Assembly (NCBI RefSeq): GCF_900110775.1
Contig: NZ_FOEP01000002.1
Coordinates: 186,001 to 250,000 of the forward strand
Length of the DNA stretch: 64,000 nt
DNA from: Thalassovita taeanensis
Lineage (GTDB): Bacteria; Pseudomonadota; Alphaproteobacteria; Rhodobacterales; Rhodobacteraceae
Direction: 5' to 3'
Part shown: piece by piece, positions 1 through 6,757 of the stretch
Numbering within the stretch: the first letter of the stretch is position 1
Layout of the letters: each line of letters starts with the position of its first letter
The notes under the pieces: model-generated
The model's input: the letters and a program-made list of their open reading frames with translations, nothing else
Told to the model about the DNA's origin: nothing
The model's database searches: none
Translations under genes and position numbers: made by a program

Positions 1-1
1 C

Positions 2-673
2 GAGAACGAAGGCATTCGCTCGGCCGGTCTGGTGCTGACCAGCACCCACAACCGCGCCACGATTGCGGGCAACTATATCGACAACTGTTCGATCGAGTGG
101 TCGAACGAGCATGATCACGAACCGGAGTTCAACAGCGAGTATTCCTTCAGCGCGCTGAACATCGCCGACAATATCTTTCAGGCGATCGGCACGGTGCCGT
201 GGTTCCGGTTCATCGTAATCAAACCGCATGGTGCGGGGCATTTCATCAGCGGGTTGAATGTGACCGGCAATATTTTCCGCTCGATCCATGGGGATCTTGA
301 CCGGGTGGACCACGTGGACACCTCCTATGCCAATCTGGATTTCAGCCGGATGCGCAACATCATCGTGCAGGGCAATATGTTCAACGCGATCATACAGGGG
401 ATCTCGAATCCCGTGATCCTGAGGCATTCGCAGGCCAGCGTGGCGGAGACCTGGACCGTGGATTGCGAAGGACCGCTGCTGTTTGGCGGCTATGCGCAGA
501 ATGTCGATGCGGTGGTGGCGCGGTCGAAGATCAAGAACGGGTCGAATGTGGCGCGCTATGACATGCCGTATGTTGCGGCAGAACAGGGGGCGAACCGTGA
601 TCAGGTGCAGTTGAACTGGCCCGAGCCGCTGAGCGGTGATGTCAGCGTGACCGTGCGGATGGACAACGTATAG
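2..673 (+). CDS. Right-handed parallel beta-helix protein, C-terminal part
   Basis: The frame is already open at the left edge (first full codon at base 2), so the true start is outside and only the last 223 residues are visible. Four short turns (AGNYIDN, ADNIFQ, TGNIFRS, QGNMFNA) recur at about 33-residue spacing. An asparagine ladder followed by hydrophobic residues is the pattern of pectate-lyase/GH28-like parallel beta-helices. Such folds bind or cleave polysaccharides, usually outside the cytoplasm, and also occur in tail-spike proteins. I cannot assign catalytic residues, so enzyme activity is not claimed. The gene ends in TAG and converges on the minus-strand gene at 710. Confidence 0.7.
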   Translation, partial: ENEGIRSAGLVLTSTHNRATIAGNYIDNCSIEWSNEHDHEPEFNSEYSFSALNIADNIFQAIGTVPWFRFIVIKPHGAGHFISGLNVTGNIFRSIHGDLDRVDHVDTSYANLDFSRMRNIIVQGNMFNAIIQGISNPVILRHSQASVAETWTVDCEGPLLFGGYAQNVDAVVARSKIKNGSNVARYDMPYVAAEQGANRDQVQLNWPEPLSGDVSVTVRMDNV

Positions 674-684
674 GGCACAGGATC

Positions 685-701
685 GGGCACCGGCGGTGCC
701 C
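685..701. terminator. Hairpin between convergent genes
   Basis: Seven-base perfect stem GGGCACC/GGTGCCC with a 3-nt loop, 12 nt after the stop of the beta-helix gene and 9 nt before the end of the minus-strand gene. There is no T-run, so it is a terminator-like hairpin that could serve both strands. Confidence 0.5.
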
Positions 702-709
702 CTTCCCCG

Positions 710-1192
710 TCAGCGGGTCAGGTCGGCGGGGGTCAGCGTGAACGCGCGGCCGAAGCCGCCGTTCAGATAGGCCAGATGCACCTTCAGCAGGGCGAAGGAG
801 AAATCGGTGAACCCGATATAGAGTTTGGCCTTGGGGTGGTCGCGCAGGTAATGCGCGGCCATTTCGCCATGTCCGGGGCTGCCGTGGCGCAGAAATTGCG
901 CATCGGCCTGAAGCGTCAGGCGCGGGTGGGTCAGCGGGTCGCCCCTGGGGCCGGGTTCGCCCAGCAGCAGCGCGCAGGCGGGGTTTTCTTTCAGCGCGCG
1001 GGTGTGATGCGCCAGATCCGAGACCAGCAGCAAAGGTTGCCCATCCGGCGCGGTGCCGACCGCAACGCGGCTGACCAATGGCAGGCCGGTGCCCGCTTCG
1101 GTCACCGCAAGTGCGCCAAAGCGGGCGGTGTCGATCAGTTGGCGCGCCAAGGCGCGGGCTTGGTCATCGGTGGGGCGGATCAGCTCGGGCAT
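710..1192 (-). CDS. Pyridoxamine 5'-phosphate oxidase-family (HugZ-like) FMN protein
   Basis: 160 residues with the split-barrel FMN-binding layout: an N-terminal helix (DDQARALARQLIDTARFGALAV), then strands reading PLVSRVAVGTAPDGQPLLLVSDLAHHT and NPACALLLGEPG, ending in LNGGFGRAF. This pattern fits the COG0748 group, related to HugZ haem-utilisation proteins and general flavin reductases. It lacks the C-terminal domain of full HugZ, so haem cleavage is only a possibility. The ATG at 1192 has a weak ribosome site. It follows the DUF1772 gene by about 30 nt on the same strand and may be co-transcribed with it. No neighbour points to a specific substrate. Confidence 0.75.
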   Translation of the reverse strand: MPELIRPTDDQARALARQLIDTARFGALAVTEAGTGLPLVSRVAVGTAPDGQPLLLVSDLAHHTRALKENPACALLLGEPGPRGDPLTHPRLTLQADAQFLRHGSPGHGEMAAHYLRDHPKAKLYIGFTDFSFALLKVHLAYLNGGFGRAFTLTPADLTR

Positions 1193-1223
1193 ATCGGCAG
1201 GCTAGGGCCGGTACCGCGCGGGT

Positions 1224-1721
1224 TCAAGGGCGTTTGCGGCCCAGCCGCAGCAGCCCCGCGCCCACCAGCAGCAGGCACAGGCCCGATACTGCCGTGCGGA
1301 TCTGATTCCACTGTTGCCAGCGATCAGAGTAGCTGCGCCACGCCGCCTGCAGCGCTTCGGGCGGTTGTGACAGGTCCGTCAGCATCAGGGCCTGGTTCAT
1401 CGGCACGTTGACGGTGGCGGTCGGAACGAAAGCCCCCGCCGCATAAAGTACCGTCGCCAGCGCGAACAGCGCCGCCACGTCGCGGCGTTTTGCGCCCCAT
1501 GCCAGCACCGCAGTCAGTGCCAGCGCCGGCGAGGTGCCAAAGAAGGCGGGCATGAAAACGCCGTTGCGCACCGAGGTGTTCATCGCATTCATCGCGCCAA
1601 TCGCGGTTTCAGCGGGCAGCTGATCCAGCCCCCACATGGTGGAACAGACCCAAGCGTAGAAAAACCCGAAGATGGCCCCGGTGAGCAGAAGTGACAGAAG
1701 GGCAGAGAGGCGCAGGAGCAT
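1224..1721 (-). CDS. DUF1772 (anthrone oxygenase-like) membrane protein
   Basis: 165-residue protein with four predicted membrane helices (about residues 5-27, 55-75, 84-104 and 140-158). It carries the family-typical central stretch AIGAMNAMNTSVRNGVFMPAF and a later PTATVNVPMNQAL. DUF1772 proteins resemble the fungal anthrone oxygenase family, but bacterial members have no agreed role. The start is fixed by AAGGGAATTTC immediately before the ATG. It lies between a secreted protein gene and an FMN protein gene, all on the minus strand with short gaps. Function remains open; membrane location is well supported by hydrophobicity. Confidence 0.75.
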   Translation of the reverse strand: MLLRLSALLSLLLTGAIFGFFYAWVCSTMWGLDQLPAETAIGAMNAMNTSVRNGVFMPAFFGTSPALALTAVLAWGAKRRDVAALFALATVLYAAGAFVPTATVNVPMNQALMLTDLSQPPEALQAAWRSYSDRWQQWNQIRTAVSGLCLLLVGAGLLRLGRKRP

Positions 1722-1803
1722 GAAATTCCCTTTTTGAAATGCGGACTGAAATGGGTGTTGTACGGCGTGCGCTGCGGGATCCGTCGCAGAAATCCGCTGT
1801 GGA

Positions 1804-2451
1804 TCAGAAATCGCACCAAAGGCCGAATTTCATTCCGGTTTCGCGGTCCCCAATCACTGTGTGGCTAAGCCCCGCCTCAAGGTGCCAACGCTCGCCCAGC
1901 CGATAGGCGACCGACGGCACCAACCGCAGGAATGCAGGCTCGGTCATGGATTTGCCGGTCTGAAGCTGCATCATGGCTTTCAGCTTTGGGGTCGGTGACA
2001 GGCCCAGTGTCAGGTCGGCTTTCACATCCACCCGACCGCTGCGCGCGTGCCATTCAGCCACGGTATCGACCGACAGCCAGCCGCTGCCGAACCGGCCATC
2101 GAACCCCAACCCATAGGACAGGCCGGGGCGCAGCACCGGTTGGCCTGCGATCTCGCCCAGCCCCAATTCGACGGCAAAGCGGTGGTTACCTTTGGGCGCG
2201 CGCAGCGGCCTGCGCAAAAACGCGATGGTCTTGCTGTCGCCAGACACGCCGCGCCCGGCATCCACCCCCAGCGTGATCCGCGTGGTCAGGCCGTATTCGA
2301 CATATGTCCCGGCATAGTGGCTGAGCCCCGCATCCGTCCGGTTGACGTTCAGCGTGGCGGCGGAAAACCCCTGCCCCTTATCACGCAGCCACGCCCCGGC
2401 CCAACCGGGCGGCGGCAGCAGGCAGAGGATCAGAACAAGGACACGCAGCAT
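1804..2451 (-). CDS. Secreted/outer-envelope protein of unknown function
   Basis: 215 residues starting with a clear signal peptide (MLRVLVLILCLLPPPGWAGA, probable cleavage after GWA). The mature part alternates short amphipathic strands (SAATLNVNRTDAG, YVEYGLTTRITLGVDAG, FAVELGLGEIAGQ, RWHLEAGLSHTVIG) and ends in GLWCDF, with a terminal phenylalanine as in many outer-membrane beta-barrels. The start follows GGAGGGGTAG directly. I do not recognise a named family. An integral or periplasmic outer-membrane-associated role is inferred from the strand pattern and the C-terminal Phe, not from similarity. Confidence 0.7.
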   Translation of the reverse strand: MLRVLVLILCLLPPPGWAGAWLRDKGQGFSAATLNVNRTDAGLSHYAGTYVEYGLTTRITLGVDAGRGVSGDSKTIAFLRRPLRAPKGNHRFAVELGLGEIAGQPVLRPGLSYGLGFDGRFGSGWLSVDTVAEWHARSGRVDVKADLTLGLSPTPKLKAMMQLQTGKSMTEPAFLRLVPSVAYRLGERWHLEAGLSHTVIGDRETGMKFGLWCDF

Positions 2452-2565
2452 CTACCCCTCCACGCATTAACCTTTGCCGGAGAATGGTAAATGACCGGTT
2501 AACACAATCCGGCTTTGGTCGCGCGGTGGACAGGTGCTAGGCTGGGATCAGTCAGGGAGGACCCC

Positions 2566-2886
2566 ATGCCAGAGATTTCACAAGACAACAGCTTTCAGAC
2601 CGTCATCACCACGTTCGAGATGACCCCCGGCACCTGTCAGGACCTGCTGGAGGCGCTGACCGATGCCTATGAGCAGTTCATCACCAAACAGCCGGGGTTC
2701 ATCGCCGCCGGGTTGCATGTGAATGATGCGCAGACACGGATCGCCAATTATTCGCAATGGCAACGGCGCGAAGATTTTCAGGCGATGCTGCGGACGGATG
2801 AAATGCGCGCCCGCAATCGCAAGATCGCCGAGCTGTGCAAAAGCTTCGAGCCGGTCATGTATGACGTCTCGCGCAGCTTTGGCTGA
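2566..2886 (+). CDS. Antibiotic biosynthesis monooxygenase (ABM)-domain protein
   Basis: 106 residues from the ATG at 2566, chosen because GGGAGG lies five bases upstream; the open frame extends further 5' but without a ribosome site. The fold pattern is the ferredoxin-like ABM domain: TVITTFEMTPGTCQDLLEAL, then QPGFIAAGLHVNDAQTRIANYSQW, then helix REDFQAMLRTDEM. Members are small dimeric cofactor-free oxygenases or haem/quinol-related enzymes. The sequence gives no substrate. The gene stands alone, divergent from the secreted protein gene, and ends before a GC-rich hairpin. Confidence 0.75.
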   Translation: MPEISQDNSFQTVITTFEMTPGTCQDLLEALTDAYEQFITKQPGFIAAGLHVNDAQTRIANYSQWQRREDFQAMLRTDEMRARNRKIAELCKSFEPVMYDVSRSFG

Positions 2887-2907
2887 GGGCGGGAGCGGAC
2901 AGCGAAG

Positions 2908-2924
2908 GCGCCCCGGCGGGGCGC
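2908..2924. terminator. GC-rich hairpin between convergent genes
   Basis: Perfect 7-bp stem GCGCCCC/GGGGCGC with a 3-nt loop, 22 nt after the ABM gene and upstream of the end of the minus-strand trxC. There is no strong T-run. Confidence 0.45.
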
Positions 2925-3008
2925 GATCCTTTGGCCGAACCGTCAGCGCCGGGTGACCGGCGGCAAGCCAGCCCCAGCACCGGACGCAACAGAATCGCGC
3001 CCTGGCGG

Positions 3009-3440
3009 TCAGACTGCGCCCTTGACCCAGTTTACGATCGAGGCCGAGGGCATTGCGCCGGATTGCCGGGCCTTTTCGCGCCCGCCAGAAAAGGCGGCCA
3101 TCGTGGGGATGCCGCGGATGTTATAGCTGGCACCGGCCTTGGGGTGGGCCTCGGTATTGACTTTGACCAGTCGCGCCTGCCCGGCCAGTTCAGTCGCGGC
3201 CTTGGAAAATTCCGGCGCCATCATCCGGCAGGGGCCGCACCACGGCGCCCAGAAATCCACCACCAGCGGCACGTCATCGTTGCGGGCGGCTTTTTGCAGC
3301 GTGGCAAAGTCGATCTCGGCCACTTTACCGCCCAACAGCCGGGCACCGCAGGTGCCGCATTTCGGGGCGGAGCTGAGCTTTTCCTCGGGGACGCGGTTAA
3401 GCTGACCGCACTCGAGGCAAGTGATTTTCTTTGGTGCCAT
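3009..3440 (-). CDS. trxC: Thioredoxin 2 with N-terminal zinc ribbon
   Basis: 143 residues. Two CxxC pairs at residues 8/11 and 28/31 (CLEC, CGTC) make the N-terminal zinc-binding motif that separates TrxC from TrxA. The thioredoxin active site WCGPC lies at residues 67-71, and the cis-proline segment GIPTM follows. TrxC reduces disulfides in the cytoplasm and is commonly induced by oxidative stress. The ATG at 3440 is preferred over the longer frame because GGAGG sits 7 nt upstream and the zinc motif starts immediately. It converges on the ABM gene and diverges from the cold-shock gene. Confidence 0.93.
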   Translation of the reverse strand: MAPKKITCLECGQLNRVPEEKLSSAPKCGTCGARLLGGKVAEIDFATLQKAARNDDVPLVVDFWAPWCGPCRMMAPEFSKAATELAGQARLVKVNTEAHPKAGASYNIRGIPTMAAFSGGREKARQSGAMPSASIVNWVKGAV

Positions 3441-3682
3441 CGGGGCCTCCTGAATACATCTGTTGACTGGAATATATGGCCCCACCGCCCTGCCCACAAG
3501 ACCGGGGGCTGTGGTGGCGCACAGTTCAGAGTACTTGATTTTGTCAAAGCTCTATCGCATATTTCAGCACGCGACGTTACCACTATCGACCATCTGCTCC
3601 TTTACGGCTCAGTACCTCGATCTTGACCTGACGAGCCGGGTTGCCGCACGACGCGGGCAACAAACTACGAGGAGACTACGGA

Positions 3683-3889
3683 ATGGCTACTGGCACCGTA
3701 AAATGGTTCAACACCACCAAAGGCTTCGGCTTTATTGCACCCGATGGCGGCAGCAAAGACGTGTTCGTGCACATCTCGGCTGTTGAGCGTTCGGGCCTGA
3801 CCGGTCTGGCAGACAACCAGAAAGTGACCTTCGACATCGAGCCCGGCCGCGATGGCCGCGAGTCGGCTGTCAATATCGCGCTGGCCTGA
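3683..3889 (+). CDS. Cold-shock DNA/RNA-binding protein
   Basis: 68-residue single-domain CSD protein with RNP1 (KGFGFI, residues 13-18) and RNP2 (VFVHI, residues 27-31). It acts as a single-stranded nucleic-acid chaperone. The ATG at 3683 follows a GAGGAG ribosome site; codons upstream of it are not expected in the family. About 240 nt of non-coding DNA precede it, fitting the long 5' leader typical of csp genes. A weak promoter-like pair, TTGATT (3535) and CATATT (3558) with 17-nt spacing, lies there. A strong intrinsic terminator follows. Confidence 0.93.
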   Translation: MATGTVKWFNTTKGFGFIAPDGGSKDVFVHISAVERSGLTGLADNQKVTFDIEPGRDGRESAVNIALA

Positions 3890-3912
3890 GCTGCGCTGAC
3901 GATCTGACCGGA

Positions 3913-3938
3913 CGGGCCCTGTTGCGGGGCCCGTTTTT
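3913..3938 (+). terminator. Intrinsic terminator after the cold-shock gene
   Basis: Stem CGGGCCC/GGGCCCG (3913-3919 with 3927-3933), 7-nt loop, then TTTTTG. It lies 24 nt after the stop codon. Confidence 0.85.
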
Positions 3939-3981
3939 GTTTGCCGCGTTGAGTGTGGCGGGCCACCGTGCGGCCACCGCC

Positions 3982-4218
3982 CTAAGCCGCTGGCAGCAGG
4001 AACCCGACCTCTTTGGGGCTGAGGACCTTGCCGGTTGAAACCACCTTGCCGTCGATCACCAGTGCCGGGGTGGACATCACCCCGTATCCGGCGATCGCGA
4101 TGATATCGGTGACTTTCTCGATTGTGGCCTCGCGTCCCGCCGCCTTCAGCGCGGCTTGAGTATTGTCGCCCAGTGCCACGCATTTCTTGCAGCCGGACCC
4201 CAGTATCTTGATCTCCAT
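3982..4218 (-). CDS. Mini-thioredoxin (redox-active disulfide protein)
   Basis: 78 residues with the active site GCKKC at positions 9-13 (Cys10, Cys13) and the cis-Pro region STPALVIDG. This is the short thioredoxin-like family often annotated as redox-active disulfide protein 2. It is encoded 15 nt downstream of the permease gene on the same strand, a pairing seen widely for COG0701 permeases. The likely job, inferred from context, is thiol handling for the transported metal or metalloid species. The ribosome site is GGGAGAAGAC before the ATG. Confidence 0.85.
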   Translation of the reverse strand: MEIKILGSGCKKCVALGDNTQAALKAAGREATIEKVTDIIAIAGYGVMSTPALVIDGKVVSTGKVLSPKEVGFLLPAA

Positions 4219-4233
4219 GTCTTCTCTCCCTTG

Positions 4234-5241
4234 TCAGATGAATAGATAGGCGGTGGCATTGAACAGGTATCCGATCACGACGATACCCAGCGCCACGATT
4301 GTGGCGAACACCACCAGCAGTGGCAGTTTGACGACCCGTTTCAGCATGATCATCGACGGCAAAGACAGCGCCGTGACCGACATCATGAAGGCCAGTGCCG
4401 TGCCCAGCCCGACGCCTTTGCCGACCAGAGCCTCGGCAATCGGCAGGGTGCCGAAGATATCGGCATACATCGGGACGCCCGCAATCGTCGCCACCAGAAC
4501 GGACCACCATTTATCCTGCCCCAGCAGCCCGGTGATCAGGTCCTGCGGAATCCAGTTGTGGATCGCCGCCCCGATCCCGACACCGATCAGCACATAGGGC
4601 CAGACGCGGCTGGCAATCTCGATCACCTGATCGCGGGCGTATGACAGCCGCTCGCGTCGGGTGATCGTGCCGCCATCGTGCGACACCACCGGGGCGGTGA
4701 ACACGAACTCTTCGATCTGGTGCTCCATTTTCATCCAGCTGATCAGCGTGCCACCCAGCACCGCCAGAACCAGCCCGACCAGCACATAGGCCAGCGCAAT
4801 CCCCCAGTTGAAAATGCTGGCCAGCAGGATGACCGAGGCCAGATCGACCAGCGGCGAGGAGATCAGGAAGGAAAACGTCACCCCCACCGGCAAGCCCGCG
4901 CTGGTGAAGCCGATGAACAGCGGGATCGACGAGCACGAACAAAACGGCGTGATCGTGCCCAGAAGCGCCGCCACGATATTGGCGCCCAGCCCTTTGTGCT
5001 GCCCCAGAATGCGCCGGGTCCGCTCGGGCGGGAAAAAGCTTTGGACATAGGAAATGCTGAAGATCAGCACCGAGAGCAGGATGAAAATCTTGACGGTATC
5101 GTAGAGGAAGAAATGCACGCTGGCGCCCATGCGGCTGCCGACATCCATGCCAATCACATCGCGCAGCAGCAACGTGACAAGATCCGACAGCCATTGCATC
5201 CGCAACAACTGATCGTTCAGCCAGACAAAAACACTGCTCAT
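4234..5241 (-). CDS. COG0701/DUF318 permease (ArsP/YraQ-like)
   Basis: 335 residues, about eight membrane helices in two sets separated by a cytoplasmic loop (around residues 165-200). The family hallmark CSCSS (in TPFCSCSSIPLF) is present, with SSPLVDLAS after it. Relatives include ArsP, which exports organoarsenicals, and other uncharacterised permeases. The start at 5241 is taken because AAGGGG precedes it and the upstream extension is not hydrophobic. It forms an operon with the mini-thioredoxin. No ArsR-type gene is adjacent, so substrate and regulation are inferred only. Confidence 0.85.
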   Translation of the reverse strand: MSSVFVWLNDQLLRMQWLSDLVTLLLRDVIGMDVGSRMGASVHFFLYDTVKIFILLSVLIFSISYVQSFFPPERTRRILGQHKGLGANIVAALLGTITPFCSCSSIPLFIGFTSAGLPVGVTFSFLISSPLVDLASVILLASIFNWGIALAYVLVGLVLAVLGGTLISWMKMEHQIEEFVFTAPVVSHDGGTITRRERLSYARDQVIEIASRVWPYVLIGVGIGAAIHNWIPQDLITGLLGQDKWWSVLVATIAGVPMYADIFGTLPIAEALVGKGVGLGTALAFMMSVTALSLPSMIMLKRVVKLPLLVVFATIVALGIVVIGYLFNATAYLFI

Positions 5242-5271
5242 TTCAAGCCCCTTTGGCCAGACACCATACCA

Positions 5272-5305
5272 AAGGCAAGCCTGTCCGGCCCGCCGCACTT
5301 GCCTT
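5272..5305. promoter_or_regulatory. Inverted repeat upstream of the permease operon
   Basis: AAGGCAAG at 5272-5279 and its exact complement CTTGCCTT at 5298-5305, 18 nt apart, about 30-60 nt upstream of the permease start. It could be an operator or the hairpin end of the convergent tesA-side region. No regulator is assigned. Confidence 0.35.
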
Positions 5306-5370
5306 ACCCTAGCGTGCGTGGGGCGCGGCCGCGTTGATATGAATCACGTGCCTGCCCGGCCAAGCGGCGA

Positions 5371-6027
5371 TCAGCGGGTTTTCTTGATCAGGGCCTGCAC
5401 CTCTGGCCCCAGCGCGGCCACGATCCGGCGCACGCCTTCGGCGTTGGGGTGGATGCCATCGGCCTGAAACAGATCGCGCAGCCCGGCGGGATCGGCGCCG
5501 CCCAGACCGGCGAAAAAGCTGTCCACATACAGCGTGTCGAACTCGGCTGAAAGCTCGGGCCAGATCGCATCGAATTCGGCCTTATAGGCAGGGCCGTAAT
5601 TGCCCGGTGCCTGCATCCCGATCAGCAGAACCTGCACGCCATGCGCCTGTGCCGCCTGAAGAATTCCGCGCATGTTGGCGCGGCTTTGGGCCGGATCAAT
5701 GCCGCGCAACAGGTCATTGCCGCCCAGTGCCACGATCATCGCGCCCACGTCGGGGGTCAGGGTCCAGTCGACCCGCGCCAGCCCGCCCGCCGTGGTATCG
5801 CCCGACACGCCCGCGTTGATCACCGTCACCTCGGTGCCGAGTTCGTCCCCATGTTCGGCCAGCCATAGGCGCAGCTGTGGCACAAAGCCCTCCTGCTCGA
5901 TCAGCCCATAGCCCTGCGTCAGGCTGTCGCCAAAGGCGGCGATCGTCAGGGGCTCGGCCAGCGCGGGTGTGGCCACAAGAAGCAGGGCCAAGGCCTTGCC
6001 CCTGAGCGCCAAGCCCCCATATGTCAT
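5371..6027 (-). CDS. tesA: Arylesterase / acyl-CoA thioesterase I, SGNH hydrolase
   Basis: 218 residues with a signal peptide (cleavage probably after TPALA, residue 24) and the SGNH blocks: GDSLTQGYG with nucleophile Ser35, GGNDLL, and DGIHPN with Asp190 and His193. TesA/arylesterases are periplasmic lipases/esterases. The ATG at 6027 is preferred over one at 6057 because AAGGG lies five bases upstream and the signal peptide starts well from there. It is divergent from ybbA with only 28 nt between starts, the same tesA | ybbA-ybbP arrangement known from E. coli. Confidence 0.9.
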   Translation of the reverse strand: MTYGGLALRGKALALLLVATPALAEPLTIAAFGDSLTQGYGLIEQEGFVPQLRLWLAEHGDELGTEVTVINAGVSGDTTAGGLARVDWTLTPDVGAMIVALGGNDLLRGIDPAQSRANMRGILQAAQAHGVQVLLIGMQAPGNYGPAYKAEFDAIWPELSAEFDTLYVDSFFAGLGGADPAGLRDLFQADGIHPNAEGVRRIVAALGPEVQALIKKTR

Positions 6028-6055
6028 AAAACCCTTGAGATACAGGCCGATACGC

Positions 6056-6757
6056 ATGAGTGATCCCGTCCTTTCCCTGACCGACGCCACCCTGTCGCTG
6101 GAGGGCAACGCGGGGCGTGTTGAAATCCTCCACGGCATTACGCTGGATGTCCAGCGCGGTGAAACACTGGGGCTGGTGGGGCCTTCGGGGTCAGGCAAAT
6201 CATCGCTCCTTATGTTGATGGGCGGGCTGGAGCGCGCCACGGGCGGTCATGTGAATGCGCTGGGGCAGGACCTGACCACGATGTCCGAGGATCAGCTTGC
6301 GCGCTTTCGCAGAGGCAATATGGGGATCGTGTTTCAGTCTTTCCACCTGATCCCGACGATGACCGCGCTGGAAAATGTCGCCACACCGCTGGAACTGGCC
6401 GGGCACCGCGATGCCTTTGACCGCGCCCGCGCCGAATTGCAGGCCGTTGGGCTGGCGGATCGCGCCGATCACTACCCTTCGCAGATGTCGGGCGGCGAGC
6501 AACAGCGCGTGGCGCTGGCGCGCGCCTCGGCCCCGCGCCCGGCGATCCTGCTGGCGGACGAGCCCACCGGCAATCTGGACGGGGCTAATGGGGCTGCGAT
6601 CATCGAGCTGCTGTTCGGGCTGCGCGATCGCCACGGCGCGACGCTGGTTTTGGTCACCCACGCGCCCGAACTGGCGTCGCGCTGCGACCGGGTGGTGCAT
6701 CTGCGCGACGGGCGGATTGACGAGATGGCGAATGGGCTGACCGAGGCCGCACAATGA
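6056..6757 (+). CDS. ybbA: ABC transporter ATP-binding protein YbbA-type
   Basis: 233 residues of the LolD/MacB-like ATPase group: Walker A GPSGSGKS (residues 42-49), Q-loop in GIVFQSFHLIP, signature MSGGEQQRVALARA, Walker B ILLADEPTGNLDG and H-loop LVTHAPE. It energises the permease encoded next, whose ATG overlaps its stop (ATGA at 6754). The start at 6056 gives the usual family N-terminus; no strong ribosome site is visible. Family members drive extraction of hydrophobic molecules or mechanotransmission, not simple import. Its substrate is unknown. Confidence 0.9.
   Translation: MSDPVLSLTDATLSLEGNAGRVEILHGITLDVQRGETLGLVGPSGSGKSSLLMLMGGLERATGGHVNALGQDLTTMSEDQLARFRRGNMGIVFQSFHLIPTMTALENVATPLELAGHRDAFDRARAELQAVGLADRADHYPSQMSGGEQQRVALARASAPRPAILLADEPTGNLDGANGAAIIELLFGLRDRHGATLVLVTHAPELASRCDRVVHLRDGRIDEMANGLTEAAQ

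Noticed and set aside
3535-3563. Promoter for the cold-shock gene (TTGATT / CATATT)
   Set aside because: Only 4/6 match at each box; too weak to list as its own feature, so mentioned with the gene.
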